Of a stretch of 64,000 bases of DNA, positions 9,369 to 19,022 are shown in pieces. Location: contig NZ_LRRU01000004.1 of assembly GCF_001641615.1 (NCBI RefSeq), positions 186,001-250,000 of the forward strand, written 5' to 3'. The translations under genes were made by a program, and so were the position numbers. The notes beneath the pieces are model-generated. The model worked only from the letters and a program-made list of their open reading frames with translations, made no database searches and had not been told where the DNA came from. Position 1 is the first letter of the stretch; each line of letters begins with the position of its first letter. Source of the stretch: Pseudoalteromonas gelatinilytica. GTDB taxonomy: Bacteria; Pseudomonadota; Gammaproteobacteria; Enterobacterales; Alteromonadaceae.

Positions 9369-9593
9369 TTAACTCCCACGTTTAGAGCTGTATTTCAATT
9401 GTTTATATAGGCTCATAAAAAACCTAAATAACAATAATAGTGCTACTACTGTAAGTAAAAATAATACGTAAAATAAAGACGTAGTAATGTTACCTTTCAT
9501 TTGAACAATAACAGATGTGTACTTTATTACGAATAAAAGTAGGACTACTCCACCTAGAATACCCGCTACTAACTTCCATTTGAGTTTAACCAT
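9369..9593 (-). CDS. Small two-helix membrane protein of unknown function
   Basis: About 74 residues with two strongly hydrophobic segments (about 8-26 and 38-58) and basic ends (KLKWK at the start, KQLKYSSKR at the end). I do not recognise the family. GGGAG lies 9 nt before the ATG at 9593; an in-frame TTG at 9596 is also possible. It lies 57 nt downstream of the EEP-family gene and convergent to the oxygenase gene. Confidence 0.55.
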   Translation of the reverse strand: MVKLKWKLVAGILGGVVLLLFVIKYTSVIVQMKGNITTSLFYVLFLLTVVALLLLFRFFMSLYKQLKYSSKRGS

Positions 9594-9650
9594 CAAAGCT
9601 TGCTCCCTTATAGCTTATAGTTCAACACTAGCAGCAGAAAGTGGTCAGTT

Positions 9651-10670
9651 TCAACTCCTTAACTTCATTGTCACCATCACAACGCCATGGTCGGTACTTT
9701 GATCATCATAGGCAAACTGGGGGTTGATCAAGTGCTGATCATAGGTGTGATAATCAACCACCTCAAAAAAGCTACCCTGAAACCCGGCATCAAACTCACG
9801 GGATAACAAAATATAATCAAATACTGAGCTGCTACTACCAAAATAGTGGGTGGCTTCTCTGTCGTTCTCGGTGACAACATGGCGCTGATAGAGTTGCCAA
9901 CTATCTTGTAGTTTGAACTCTGAACGAGATAAGCTATTTTTCCTATGACCGCTAAAGCGAAGATGATCAGCGATTAAATGGTTAAGAACGCCATCGTGTA
10001 ACTCATTATTAAAGTCCCCCATCACAATCACAGGGTTATTGCTATGCGCTCTGCGTTTAATAAATTCAACGAGTAACAGTGCTGCTTCACTGCCACGTTG
10101 TATGCTTGATGCCCAGCGCCCAAGGGCTTGCGATTTTAACTGCATAACTAAGTTTTGCTGTTCGCTGTGGCTTTCATCATCTTGGTGATAGAGCATGCTA
10201 CGTTTTGATTTAAAGTGCACTACATAGCAATCGACGTGTCCTAAGTGAGGTACTTCAAGTGTCGCGCGAATAATACTGCGGCTAAAGTTAAAATTATCGC
10301 TCAAGCCCATCGCTAAAATATCATCTTGCTCTGCCTCAACCTGACTGACATCAACAATTTTATAGCGTGAGGCAATGGCCACAACCGGATCGCGATAAAT
10401 AAAGTCATCAATCACCGTTGGCTCATCAACGACTGCAAAATAGAGGTAACCCTCTGCGTTAACTTGTTGTTTCAGTTCATTGATACTGAACACTTCTTGA
10501 AAGCCAATAATGTCTGGCTGCTGATTTTTAAGATAATCGGCCAACCAGCGCTGCTTTTTGGCCCATTGCTCAGCGCTATAAATGCGCTGAAAATCATAAA
10601 ATGCGTCAGGTGGCGCTAAATAATTATATAAATTAAATGTCGCCACCTTTAATTGGCTGTTTTCTATCAC
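9651..10670 (-). CDS. Endonuclease/exonuclease/phosphatase family protein
   Basis: The 339-residue protein has the EEP motifs in order: ATFNLYN near residue 10, IGFQEV near 55, VMGDFNNE in the middle and STDHGVVM at the end, providing metal- and phosphate-binding Asn, Glu, Asp and His residues. The family cuts phosphodiester bonds in DNA, lipids or nucleotides; there is no signal peptide, so it is probably cytoplasmic. The start is a GTG with AAGGA 6-7 nt upstream. The upstream STAS-like gene ends 8 nt before it, indicating a two-gene operon. Confidence 0.85.
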   Translation of the reverse strand: MIENSQLKVATFNLYNYLAPPDAFYDFQRIYSAEQWAKKQRWLADYLKNQQPDIIGFQEVFSINELKQQVNAEGYLYFAVVDEPTVIDDFIYRDPVVAIASRYKIVDVSQVEAEQDDILAMGLSDNFNFSRSIIRATLEVPHLGHVDCYVVHFKSKRSMLYHQDDESHSEQQNLVMQLKSQALGRWASSIQRGSEAALLLVEFIKRRAHSNNPVIVMGDFNNELHDGVLNHLIADHLRFSGHRKNSLSRSEFKLQDSWQLYQRHVVTENDREATHYFGSSSSVFDYILLSREFDAGFQGSFFEVVDYHTYDQHLINPQFAYDDQSTDHGVVMVTMKLRS

Positions 10671-10678
10671 TTAATTCC

Positions 10679-11053
10679 TTATTCGTGCAACCACTCAGTG
10701 GCAATAATCGGGTCTTCAAAGTATTTCACTTCGCCACTGATAAACCAGTTACCCACTTTGCTTGCCACTTGTTGCCAGTGTTTGTTACCAACTACTGCTA
10801 TACGGCAAAACTCTTTGTTGTGTTTAAGGCCTAGCTTAAAATCATCCCATGCGGCTTGTAACTCCCAGCCTTCTAACTCAGTAATATCAACATAGGCTCT
10901 TATTTTTGCACTCGGAACTGCCGCTACTGCATTATCTATAAGAGGGGTAAGAGTTTTATAATCCTCGTGGGTAAGCTTTCCGACTACTTTAATTGTGAGA
11001 TAAAAAGTCGTGCCAGTGCGCTCAAGGCCAATGGCTAAACCATGCTTTTTCAT
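10679..11053 (-). CDS. STAS/SEC14-like (SpoIIAA-like) protein
   Basis: Start at 11053 is set by a near-perfect AAGGAGG just upstream; a start at 11074 has none. The 124-residue protein resembles the SpoIIAA-like STAS/SEC14 family: an opening strand (HGLAIGLERTGTTFYLTIKV), the helix that follows KLTHEDY, a strand AYVDITELEGW, and the late motif KYFEDPIIATEWL. Such proteins are small cytoplasmic domains of unknown binding function. It precedes the EEP-family gene by 8 nt. Confidence 0.75.
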   Translation of the reverse strand: MKKHGLAIGLERTGTTFYLTIKVVGKLTHEDYKTLTPLIDNAVAAVPSAKIRAYVDITELEGWELQAAWDDFKLGLKHNKEFCRIAVVGNKHWQQVASKVGNWFISGEVKYFEDPIIATEWLHE

Positions 11054-11164
11054 GTCATCCTCCTTGTTATTCATAATTAATAACTGTACTTCCCTTGCTT
11101 TATCTGATCAACTAGGATGGTAGTTTCGTAATGACATTCATTAAAGCACAATTTAGGAGTTTCA

Positions 11165-12004
11165 ATGAGTAATACCGACAGTTATACACCACCTAAAGTG
11201 TGGCAATGGGATGCAGAAAACGGTGGTGAATGGGCGAAGACAAATCGCCCGGTCTCAGGTGCAACCCACGAGCAAGACTTGCCCGTTGGTAAACACGATC
11301 TTCAACTCTACTCGCTTGCGACACCAAACGGCCAAAAAGTGACTATCATGCTCGAAGAACTATTAGAGCTTGGTATTGATGAAGCTGACTACGATGCATT
11401 TTTAATTAAAATTGGCGATGGTGACCAGTTCTCTTCAGGGTTTGTAAGTGTTAATCCTAATTCAAAAATCCCAGCCTTAATGGATCACAGTACAACGCCC
11501 GTTACTCGCGTGTTTGAGTCAGGTGCAATTTTACAATACTTGGCTGAGAAATTTGATGCGCTGATCCCAAGCGATCACGCCAGTAAAACAGAATGTCGTA
11601 ATTGGCTATTTTGGCAAATGGGCTCTGCCCCCTACTTAGGCGGAGGCTTCGGTCACTTTTATAGTTATGCACCATTTAAAATGCAGTACCCAATTGACCG
11701 CTTCACCATGGAAGTAAAACGCCAGTTAGACGTACTAAACCGTCATTTAAGCGACCATGACTACATGGCTGGCAGCGAATATTCAATCGCCGATATCGCA
11801 ATCTGGCCGTGGTATGGCAGCTTAGTACTTGGCAATTTATATGATGCAGCTGAGTTCTTAGATGTTGAGTCATATAGTCATGTGATGCGCTGGGCAAAAC
11901 AAATTGAGCGCCGCCCTGCAGTAAAACGAGGTCGCAGAGTTAACAAAACATGGGGTGATGAAGCTGAGCAGTTAGCGGAGCGCCACTCTAAGGAAGATTT
12001 TTAA
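11165..12004 (+). CDS. yghU: Glutathione-dependent disulfide-bond oxidoreductase YghU
   Basis: At 279 residues it is close to E. coli YghU (288). It begins with the characteristic extended segment PPKVWQWDAENGG before a thioredoxin-like glutathione S-transferase domain (about residues 45-130, with NPNSKIPALMDH and ESGAILQYLAEKF), then an all-helical C-terminal domain. YghU binds two glutathione molecules and has disulfide reductase activity; it is cytoplasmic. TAGGAG precedes the ATG. A short hairpin overlaps its stop. Confidence 0.92.
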   Translation: MSNTDSYTPPKVWQWDAENGGEWAKTNRPVSGATHEQDLPVGKHDLQLYSLATPNGQKVTIMLEELLELGIDEADYDAFLIKIGDGDQFSSGFVSVNPNSKIPALMDHSTTPVTRVFESGAILQYLAEKFDALIPSDHASKTECRNWLFWQMGSAPYLGGGFGHFYSYAPFKMQYPIDRFTMEVKRQLDVLNRHLSDHDYMAGSEYSIADIAIWPWYGSLVLGNLYDAAEFLDVESYSHVMRWAKQIERRPAVKRGRRVNKTWGDEAEQLAERHSKEDF

Positions 12005-12023
12005 GGGCTTAATTGCCCTTTTT
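12003..12023 (+). terminator. Short terminator after yghU
   Basis: The 6-bp stem AAGGGC/GCCCTT with a 6-nt loop is followed by TTT and overlaps the yghU stop codon. It may only partly block read-through into the MFS gene 37 nt downstream. Confidence 0.5.
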
Positions 12024-12040
12024 CATAACCTCTGAACCCT

Positions 12041-13339
12041 ATGAAAAAGCTCAGTAAAGAAGACATCTACCAACGCCTTAGTAACACCGAAGACGCCCGT
12101 GCCTGTAAAGCAATTGATGAAGCCGCTTGTAAAGTGGTACCCGGCAATTTTATTACTCTATTAGTAAGTCAGCTATTCAGTAAATTTGCAGATGCCTTGT
12201 TAAACCCTAAAGTGACCCTACCTTGGCTATTACAAAGCATTAATGTACCAAGTAGCTTTATTGCTTGGCTTGTGCCTATTCGTGAGTCAGGCTCAATGCT
12301 GCCACAACTGGCCATCGCCACTGCTATTCGCAAGCTCCCAGTCAGAAAGTGGGTTTGGGTGATTGGCGCAATTGTGCAGGCTTTATGTATTGTTGGTATG
12401 CTGATTTGTGCTTTAACACTCCAAGGTGCAACTGCTGGGTTTGCTATCATCGCTATTTTAATTGTCTTTAGCCTAGCCCGTGGCTTTAATTCCATCGCTG
12501 CAAAAGATGTATTAGGCAAGGTTATTCCAAAACAGCAGCGTGGTAGCATTAGCGGTCTTGCTGCGAGTTTTGCCGGATTTGCAACGCTCACTTTTGGTCT
12601 TGGTTTATGGTATTTACAAAGCCTTGGCTATGAAAATGGGGTGTATGTTGCATTAATGCTGGCCGCTTTAATGTGGCTGTTTGCAGCACTCAGTTATAGC
12701 CGCATTCAAGAATACAAAGGCGCAACCGAAGGCGCTGAAAACGGCTTTTTACATGCTTTATCAAAATTAAAACTGCTTTACCAAGATAAGCAATTTGCTC
12801 ATTTTATTGTCACTCGAGCATTGTTGTTATGCTCTGCTTTAAGCGCACCGTTTTATATCGTTCTTGCCAGTGAACAGGCTTTCGACTTTTCACTACTTGC
12901 TACGTTTATGGCGCTTTCTGGGCTTGCCAGCTTAGTCTCTGCGCCTATCTGGGGTCGATTAAGTGACTTATCGAGCCGCAAAGTATTAGTGTTTGCTGCA
13001 ATGCTCGTCACCCTCAACGGTTTCGCCGTTTATTTAGTAGCTTATCTTAGCCCACAAACGCTCAATGAGTTTTGGCTATTACCGCTCTGTTATTTTTTAC
13101 TCACCGTAGCTCATCAAGGGGTTCGCCTTGGTCGTAAAACCTACCTTGTTGATATGGCTGAAGGAAACAAGCGCACTGACTACGTCTCTGTCAGTAATAC
13201 GGTGATCGGGGTTATTTTATTACTGCTAGGTAGTGTTGGCTTATTGAATAGTTTTTTAACAACGGCAGAATTAATTTTTTTCTACAGTATCTTAGGCTTA
13301 GTCGGTGCAATAAGTGCTTGGTTTTTACCTGATACCTAG
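12041..13339 (+). CDS. MFS family transporter
   Basis: The 432-residue protein has about 12 hydrophobic helices and an MFS motif A-like loop (WGRLSDLSSRK, second half). A hydrophilic N-terminal extension of about 40 residues (KEDIYQRLSNTEDARACK) precedes the first helix, which is unusual for simple drug efflux carriers. The substrate is not predictable. It lies 37 nt after yghU on the same strand, with an imperfect terminator between. Confidence 0.83.
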   Translation: MKKLSKEDIYQRLSNTEDARACKAIDEAACKVVPGNFITLLVSQLFSKFADALLNPKVTLPWLLQSINVPSSFIAWLVPIRESGSMLPQLAIATAIRKLPVRKWVWVIGAIVQALCIVGMLICALTLQGATAGFAIIAILIVFSLARGFNSIAAKDVLGKVIPKQQRGSISGLAASFAGFATLTFGLGLWYLQSLGYENGVYVALMLAALMWLFAALSYSRIQEYKGATEGAENGFLHALSKLKLLYQDKQFAHFIVTRALLLCSALSAPFYIVLASEQAFDFSLLATFMALSGLASLVSAPIWGRLSDLSSRKVLVFAAMLVTLNGFAVYLVAYLSPQTLNEFWLLPLCYFLLTVAHQGVRLGRKTYLVDMAEGNKRTDYVSVSNTVIGVILLLLGSVGLLNSFLTTAELIFFYSILGLVGAISAWFLPDT

Positions 13340-13398
13340 ACCCTACCTTAAAAAAAGCGCATAATCTTGCTGATTTTATTTCCAAAAAAGGACTTACT

Positions 13399-13785
13399 AT
13401 GAAAAAGGCAGCTCTTGCACTTCTTACGCTACTTACACTTTCTGCTTGTAGCACCAGTGTGCCTATTCGTAACTTTGACGCAAACCCTGTACCGCAAATG
13501 GCATCTGGTAAACATGACCTTGAAAGTATCAAAACCAATATTTTAAAAGCATGTATGAAACTAGGTTGGACGTGTCGTTCAAACGCCGAAGGTCAAATCT
13601 TAGGTAAACTTGATATTCGTAAACATCAATTACGCGTTGATATTACGTTTAACGAACAAGAATACTCGATTGATTACAAAGATTCGATAAACCTTGATTA
13701 CAATGGCAAAAAAATCCACCGTCAATATATCAACTGGGTTACCAACTTAATGCGCAATATTGATGCTGAATTAGCCTATAAATAA
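13399..13785 (+). CDS. Small lipoprotein of unknown function
   Basis: 128 residues with a clear lipoprotein signal (lipobox LSAC, Cys17). The mature part is predicted alpha/beta, with ILKACMKLGWTCRS and the alternating strand KLDIRKHQLRVDITF; it has two further cysteines that could form a disulfide. I do not recognise a named family, though similar lipoproteins are common in Alteromonadales. AAAAGGAC precedes the ATG. A bidirectional terminator follows. Confidence 0.7.
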   Translation: MKKAALALLTLLTLSACSTSVPIRNFDANPVPQMASGKHDLESIKTNILKACMKLGWTCRSNAEGQILGKLDIRKHQLRVDITFNEQEYSIDYKDSINLDYNGKKIHRQYINWVTNLMRNIDAELAYK

Positions 13786-13807
13786 AATTAACGCAGAATC
13801 AAGTATT

Positions 13808-13834
13808 AAAAAAGGCGACCTAGGTCGCCTTTTC
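13808..13834. terminator. Bidirectional terminator between small lipoprotein and S9 peptidase
   Basis: A perfect 9-bp inverted repeat (AAAGGCGAC/GTCGCCTTT, 13811-13819 and 13824-13832) has a CTAG loop and A- and T-tracts on the two sides, between convergent genes. Confidence 0.88.
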
Positions 13835-13838
13835 TTTG

Positions 13839-15761
13839 CTAGTTTTTCAGGTTCTTATCGAAGAACTCTAAAAACGCTTTCAATGTTTTAATTCTATATG
13901 GCTGATGCGATAAGTAGTGATCACCATCCTCAAGCTCAATGTAAGTAACATCTTTGCCTTCGTCTTTGAGTTCATCATCCATTTCACGGCTATGATAAAC
14001 AGGCACCACGTTATCATCTGAGCCATGAACCAATAGCACAGGGCGATTGATTTGCTTCGCAAAATTAACAGGCGACACCTTTTCTAGTTTATCGCTATCA
14101 GTACCAAATTGCTTACGCACAATTTCTTTATTAGTGAAATGTCGCGCCTTACTAACAATACGCTCAAGATCAGTAACGCCAGCAAAGCTTGCTGCACATT
14201 TGAATGTTTCTGGGTGTTTAACCACCGCCATTAATGCAGCATAACCACCATAACTTGCCCCGCCAATACAGATTTTATCTCCATTAGCGATACCTTCCTT
14301 AACAAGCCAATTAGCAGCATCTTGCAAGTCATCTTGCATTTCTTTACCAAAACCTTGAACTGCGGCCATCTCAAATTCATGACCATAGCCACTCGAACCA
14401 CGGAAGTTTGGTTGCAGTACTGCATAACCATTGTAGGCAAGTAATGCTGTCCAATAGTCAAAACCAGCATAATCACGAGCCATAGGGCCACCATGCGGGA
14501 ACACAATAGTGGGTAATTTATCCCCTTCTTTGTAACCCACAGGTAAAGTTAAATACCCTTCAATAGTTAAGCCATCACGGGCTTTATAACTGATTTTCTT
14601 TTTACCAGTATAAACTGTGTCATCAATATCCGGGAATGCCGATGCAAATACGGTTAACTCGTTAGTATCACGATTCCCAAGCAGGTAAGTTCCTGTGCTG
14701 TCGTCGCTTGTCAAATAAACCACATATTGACGCTGATCTTTACTGGTATCAATAATATCAATATCAAACTTATCTGCTGGTAATACACCACGTAATGCAG
14801 TGTATAATTTATTCAAGTCATCGTTCCAATAACGAATGCCATCTTCTAGATGCGAATGAGTAAAACCAGCTACCTCACCGGTAAGTGGCGAATAAAAAAT
14901 AGAGCCGTCAAAATCATAGTTGTCATCGCTGAACACTAACTCTTTTTTCATGGTTGCTAGGTCCATTTTATAAAGCGCATCATAGCCATCTTTAAGTGCT
15001 TTGAAATAAAGAATATTAGGGTCTTTATCAAAGCCTAAAATTGTCACGACATCAGGGCTAAATGCTTTATATTTAAATAACGTTTTACGATTATCTCTAT
15101 CTTCATCGTAAAGAATATATTCAAATTCATCTTCATCCATTTTAAGAGCAATTCGTACATTACCTTGGCGGTCTGCTTTCCAAGCAATGACTTTGTTACG
15201 TGAACGCTGCACTTTCTTTTTACGAAGTGTATTTAAATCAAGTTCATACACACCAGGCGCATTGGCAACATCAAAGTCACCTTGCACTAAGATTTTATCT
15301 TTATCATTAGGTAAAAAACTGATGACCTGATCGCCAAATTGAGGTTGGCGTTCATCACGGTTATAGTTTGGTTCATTGGCTAGTTTCGCCTTGCCTTTAT
15401 CATTAATATTGTAGGCATACATGCGAGTCGATGAATATTTAGGACCGCCAAATTGACGTTGAATATAGCGCGCACCTAAAAGTAGCACTTCATCATTTGC
15501 CCATTCATACCAATCGAAGAAAATAGTGTGGTTATCTGAACGGATAATAGAATCAGCTTGTTTAGTTTCACGGTTATAAACCATTAAAACTAACTCACCA
15601 TTTACATTTCGAATAAACGATAAATTTTTACCATTTGGCGAAAATTTTACTTGGCTAAAAGCCCGTAAAGAGGCGAAAGATTCTACAGGGAGTTGGGTGT
15701 TTTCAGCAGCACGGGGCATTAAGCTGAGCACTGCCAAAAGTGTAAGCAGTAAGTACTTCAT
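13839..15761 (-). CDS. S9 family prolyl oligopeptidase-type peptidase, secreted
   Basis: From the ATG at 15761 the protein has 640 residues and starts with a signal peptide (MKYLLLTLLAVLSLMPRAA). A beta-propeller-like N-terminal region (about 25-380) precedes an alpha/beta-hydrolase domain with nucleophile Ser503 in GGASYGGYAA, Asp in VHGSDDNVVP and His in EDGDHYLS. The fold and length match S9 acylaminoacyl/dipeptidyl peptidases of marine bacteria. It is expected in the periplasm, where it would cut short peptides. A four-codon-longer start at 15773 is less likely because it spoils the signal peptide. Confidence 0.9.
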   Translation of the reverse strand: MKYLLLTLLAVLSLMPRAAENTQLPVESFASLRAFSQVKFSPNGKNLSFIRNVNGELVLMVYNRETKQADSIIRSDNHTIFFDWYEWANDEVLLLGARYIQRQFGGPKYSSTRMYAYNINDKGKAKLANEPNYNRDERQPQFGDQVISFLPNDKDKILVQGDFDVANAPGVYELDLNTLRKKKVQRSRNKVIAWKADRQGNVRIALKMDEDEFEYILYDEDRDNRKTLFKYKAFSPDVVTILGFDKDPNILYFKALKDGYDALYKMDLATMKKELVFSDDNYDFDGSIFYSPLTGEVAGFTHSHLEDGIRYWNDDLNKLYTALRGVLPADKFDIDIIDTSKDQRQYVVYLTSDDSTGTYLLGNRDTNELTVFASAFPDIDDTVYTGKKKISYKARDGLTIEGYLTLPVGYKEGDKLPTIVFPHGGPMARDYAGFDYWTALLAYNGYAVLQPNFRGSSGYGHEFEMAAVQGFGKEMQDDLQDAANWLVKEGIANGDKICIGGASYGGYAALMAVVKHPETFKCAASFAGVTDLERIVSKARHFTNKEIVRKQFGTDSDKLEKVSPVNFAKQINRPVLLVHGSDDNVVPVYHSREMDDELKDEGKDVTYIELEDGDHYLSHQPYRIKTLKAFLEFFDKNLKN

Positions 15762-15910
15762 AATAAAGTCCATTTCTATTTTTATTGTACCGGCAATAAT
15801 AACATTAAATTATAAAAAAAGACCAGTTCACAAATTTAGGCACACCATTCATTCGTTTAAAGCGAACATAACACTCGATTAATAGCATTATTAATTTATT
15901 TTTTGCTAAT

Positions 15911-15916
15911 TATAAT
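15911..15916 (+). promoter_or_regulatory. Candidate -10 box for azoreductase gene
   Basis: A consensus TATAAT lies 31 nt before the azoreductase start. The -35 region 17 bp upstream (TTATTA) is weak. Confidence 0.4.
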
Positions 15917-15946
15917 GGCTGCATAACTTCAGTTTTCTTAGGTGAC

Positions 15947-16549
15947 ATGATGAAAAAAGTACTTGTGTTAAATTCATCTTTAAATGGTGAACAAGGTAAT
16001 TCAAGCAAACTTAGCCAACATTTTGTTGAGCAGCTTGCTAACAACCAACAAATTTCAGTAACAACTCGCGATTTAAGCGACAATGCGATTGCTCACTTAA
16101 CGCAGACAGAAATGGCTGCTTGGATGACTGATGCAAACGAGCGCAGCGATGAGCAAAAAGCACTTGCTGCAATTTCTGACGATTTAATTGCTGAACTTAA
16201 CGATAACGACCTGATTGTTATTGGCATGCCAATGTACAACTTTGGTATTCCATCAACATTTAAAGCTTGGATTGATCGTATTGCTCGTGCTGGTATTACG
16301 TTTAAATACACTGAGCAAGGCCCAGTAGGTTTAATTACAGACAAAAAAGTAGTGGTACTTGCTGCACGTGGCGGTATGTATCAAGGCACAGAGATGGATA
16401 CACAAACTAAATACTTAAAAGATGTACTTGGTTTTGTGGGTATGACTGACGTTAACTTTATCTATGCAGAAGGCCTTGCGATGCCGGGTGCAGAGCAAAG
16501 CTTAGAAGCAGCACAAAACAAAATAAAGGCTTTTACCGCGTCGCTTTAA
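15947..16549 (+). CDS. azoR: FMN-dependent NADH-azoreductase
   Basis: The 200-residue flavodoxin-like protein matches AzoR: N-terminal VLVLNSSLNGEQGNSSKLS binds the FMN phosphate, and MPMYNFGIPSTFKAWIDRI and VVLAARGGMYQGTEMD are family hallmarks. It reduces azo compounds and quinones with NADH and is cytoplasmic, serving in quinone or thiol stress. Two adjacent ATG codons are possible (15947, 15950); TTAGG upstream fits either. A bidirectional terminator follows. Confidence 0.93.
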   Translation: MMKKVLVLNSSLNGEQGNSSKLSQHFVEQLANNQQISVTTRDLSDNAIAHLTQTEMAAWMTDANERSDEQKALAAISDDLIAELNDNDLIVIGMPMYNFGIPSTFKAWIDRIARAGITFKYTEQGPVGLITDKKVVVLAARGGMYQGTEMDTQTKYLKDVLGFVGMTDVNFIYAEGLAMPGAEQSLEAAQNKIKAFTASL

Positions 16550-16576
16550 TAAGTGATTAATAAAGCTAGATATAAA

Positions 16577-16599
16577 AAAGCGGTCATCATGACCGCTTT
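16577..16599. terminator. Bidirectional terminator after azoR
   Basis: An 11-bp inverted repeat (AAAGCGGTCAT/ATGACCGCTTT) lies between convergent genes, with an A run before it and T residues after it. Confidence 0.85.
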
Positions 16600-16604
16600 G
16601 TGAT

Positions 16605-17072
16605 TTACGCTGTGACCGATAACAGCGAATCACCTTCAGATAAACCAAACTTTTCTTGCACAGAGGCTAGAATCGCTTCTTTATCTTCTTCTCCCAGTTG
16701 ATCAGAATATTGCGCTAACAACTCATCTAAATAACTGACAACTTCTTCAGTATCAACCTGCTCGAGTGAGTTACCACTTGGCGGCGGCGGTGGTGGACCA
16801 GGCGGGCGTTCACCTTCAGGGCGACCTAATTCACCGACTTCAGCGGCATCAAAGCCAGCTTCAGCCATAATTGCTTCCATCTCTTGACCCGGTTGAATAC
16901 CTGCGTCCATAAATGTTTGCATAATAGATTGTGCATCTTCTGCAGTTAAGTTTTCAGGATCAAACTGAGCTAAGGTTTCATTCATTAACTCTGTTTGTTC
17001 ACTGGTTAACGGCTCTGCTTGAGGTCGTTGCATGGGCTGAAAATTCGCACCCGATGAAACACTGTTGATCAT
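16605..17072 (-). CDS. Acidic, proline-rich protein of unknown function
   Basis: 155 residues with no signal peptide. It is acidic, has helical segments (about 20-70 and 105-150), and a central proline run (PPGPPPPPPSG, about residues 89-99). The last part (EEDKEAILASVQEKFGLSEGD) may resemble an EF-hand-like or helical pair but lacks a clear calcium loop. I do not recognise the family. Its start overlaps the stop of the EF-hand gene by 4 nt (ATGA), so the two are probably translationally coupled. Confidence 0.65.
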   Translation of the reverse strand: MINSVSSGANFQPMQRPQAEPLTSEQTELMNETLAQFDPENLTAEDAQSIMQTFMDAGIQPGQEMEAIMAEAGFDAAEVGELGRPEGERPPGPPPPPPSGNSLEQVDTEEVVSYLDELLAQYSDQLGEEDKEAILASVQEKFGLSEGDSLLSVTA

Positions 17073-17356
17073 CGTTGATTTTCCTTACGTTTTGGTGGTT
17101 TATGGTTGTTGAACTCGTCTTCAGTTACTTCACCATTTTGATCAGCATCCATGTCATTAAAAATGGTTTGCAGCATATCTTCAGGCATAGGCTGTTCACT
17201 AAACTCAGTAAAATCAATCACCCCATTGCCATCAATATCAATCGTCGTAAAGTCAGGTCGTGGAGGTGGACCGCCTTGATGGTCGCGAGCAAAGCAAGCG
17301 GGCGCTGTGGCTAACAACGAAATAGCTAAAACAGAAAGTGCAGATAAATGCTTCAT
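17069..17356 (-). CDS. Secreted EF-hand calcium-binding protein
   Basis: The 95-residue protein has a signal peptide (about residues 1-23) and two EF-hand loops: the first begins at Asp40 (DIDGNGVIDFTE, ending Glu51), the second at Asp70 (DADQNGEVTEDE, ending Glu81). Both keep the 1-3-5-12 ligands. It is expected in the periplasm as a calcium buffer or sensor. It heads a two-gene unit with the proline-rich gene. Confidence 0.85.
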   Translation of the reverse strand: MKHLSALSVLAISLLATAPACFARDHQGGPPPRPDFTTIDIDGNGVIDFTEFSEQPMPEDMLQTIFNDMDADQNGEVTEDEFNNHKPPKRKENQR

Positions 17357-17525
17357 AGCGAACCTCTTATGTCATTCAATTGACCGTAAGCATAATCTGA
17401 ATACCATCCAAAAGTGTGTGGGCAATATGCAACAAATGTGGAAACTTTGTGGATTACGTTAGCAATTAATCGAAGTTGTGACTTGTTACGTATGAAGAGC
17501 AAAACAATTTTCCAACACGACGATT

Positions 17526-19022
17526 ATGGCAGGCTCAAAAAAGCAAAAAGTGAATCTTGTTTGGTTCAAACGTGACCTAAGACTCTCTGATCATCAACCA
17601 CTTGCCAATGCGATTGCATCAGACCTGCCCTGCATACTGATTTATAACTTTGAGCCACTATTACTCGAAGATCCCCATTACAGCTTAAGGCACTGGCGTT
17701 TTGTTGCTCAGTCACTTAAAGACATCAACCAACAACTTGAAAAATACAACGCTGAAATCGCCATTTATAATCAAGAAATGATTACCTTGTTAGAAACCCT
17801 TAGTGAAGATTTTGATATTGCAGGGGTTTATAGTCATCAAGAAATAGGTCTATACAATACCTTTGAGCGAGACAGGTTGGTGAAGAGTTGGCTAAACAAC
17901 AAAGCGATTCCATGGTATGAAACACCACTTGGGGGCGTTAAGCGCGCGCGACCTAAACACTTTGACTGGCAAACTTATTGGCATGGCATGATGAACCAAC
18001 GTCTTGTAACGCCAAATTGGCAAGCATTTAATGCAATTTTGCCTAATAATTACCAAGCAGCGACCTGTGTTGATGATTTTCTAGAGCACGACCCGCAGTT
18101 TCAATATGGTGGCCCTCATGCAGCCAGAGCTTGCCTACAGAGCTTTGTAGAAGAACGAGCAATGAACTACCAAAGTGGCATTTCAAGCCCATCAAAAAGT
18201 AGAGATTCATGCTCTAGGCTTTCGCCTTACTTAGCCTTTGGTAACCTGAGCCTTAGGCAGGTTTATCAAACCCTAAAATACTATTTAGCTAAGCAGCCTT
18301 TAAGCTGGCGTCGTTCATTACATGCTTTTGAATCTAGGCTTCACTGGCATTGTCATTTTATGCAAAAGTTCGAAACTCAGTGCAGCATGGAGTTTGCACC
18401 GCAAAATGCTGGCTACCTACACTATCCTTATCGCGATGATGAACTCGTTGCAGAGCACTTAAAACGCTTTGAACAAGGTCAAACAGGTATTCCTTTAATT
18501 GATGCGTGTATGCGCTGCCTCGCAGCAACGGGTTACATTAATTTTCGAATGCGCGCTATGTTAGTCAGCTTTATGACCCATCATATGAACATTCATTGGC
18601 ATCCTGTTAGTTTAATTTTATCGCGTTATTTTTTAGATTTTGAACCGGGAATTCATTACCCACAAATTCAAATGCAAGCATCGGTCACAGGAACCAACAC
18701 GATTCGCTTATACAACCCAATCAAGCAATCTGAAGACAAAGACGCAGATGGCATGTTTATTAAAACATGGTGCCCTGAACTTAAAAATTTACCTATAGAA
18801 GATCTCCACCAGCCATGGCAACAGCCGCCAATGGAGGCCTTATTTAATAACTTTAAACTCGGCGAAGACTACCCTGAGCCCATGGTCGATATTGAACATG
18901 CAGCCAAGCAAGCACGTGAGCGATTATGGTCATTTCGAGAACGTGATGATGTAAAGCAAGGTGCCAAGGTCGTGCTGCACCAGCATGTTACAAGCCTTAA
19001 AAAGCAACACCATGGCTCATAA
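17526..19022 (+). CDS. Cryptochrome/deoxyribodipyrimidine photolyase family protein
   Basis: The 498-residue protein has the N-terminal photolyase alpha/beta domain ([17 protein letters not shown]) and the C-terminal FAD-binding helical domain with [25 protein letters not shown] and [10 protein letters not shown] motifs. The family uses blue light and FADH- to split pyrimidine dimers; some members signal instead. It overlaps a DUF2256 mini-gene by 11 nt, a common neighbourhood for this photolyase subgroup. Repair versus cryptochrome function cannot be assigned from sequence. Confidence 0.9.
   Translation: MAGSKKQKVNLVWFKRDLRLSDHQPLANAIASDLPCILIYNFEPLLLEDPHYSLRHWRFVAQSLKDINQQLEKYNAEIAIYNQEMITLLETLSEDFDIAGVYSHQEIGLYNTFERDRLVKSWLNNKAIPWYETPLGGVKRARPKHFDWQTYWHGMMNQRLVTPNWQAFNAILPNNYQAATCVDDFLEHDPQFQYGGPHAARACLQSFVEERAMNYQSGISSPSKSRDSCSRLSPYLAFGNLSLRQVYQTLKYYLAKQPLSWRRSLHAFESRLHWHCHFMQKFETQCSMEFAPQNAGYLHYPYRDDELVAEHLKRFEQGQTGIPLIDACMRCLAATGYINFRMRAMLVSFMTHHMNIHWHPVSLILSRYFLDFEPGIHYPQIQMQASVTGTNTIRLYNPIKQSEDKDADGMFIKTWCPELKNLPIEDLHQPWQQPPMEALFNNFKLGEDYPEPMVDIEHAAKQARERLWSFRERDDVKQGAKVVLHQHVTSLKKQHHGS

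Noticed and set aside
12169..12591. 140-codon open frame antisense to the MFS gene
   Set aside because: It lies wholly inside a well-supported transporter gene and shows no family motif.
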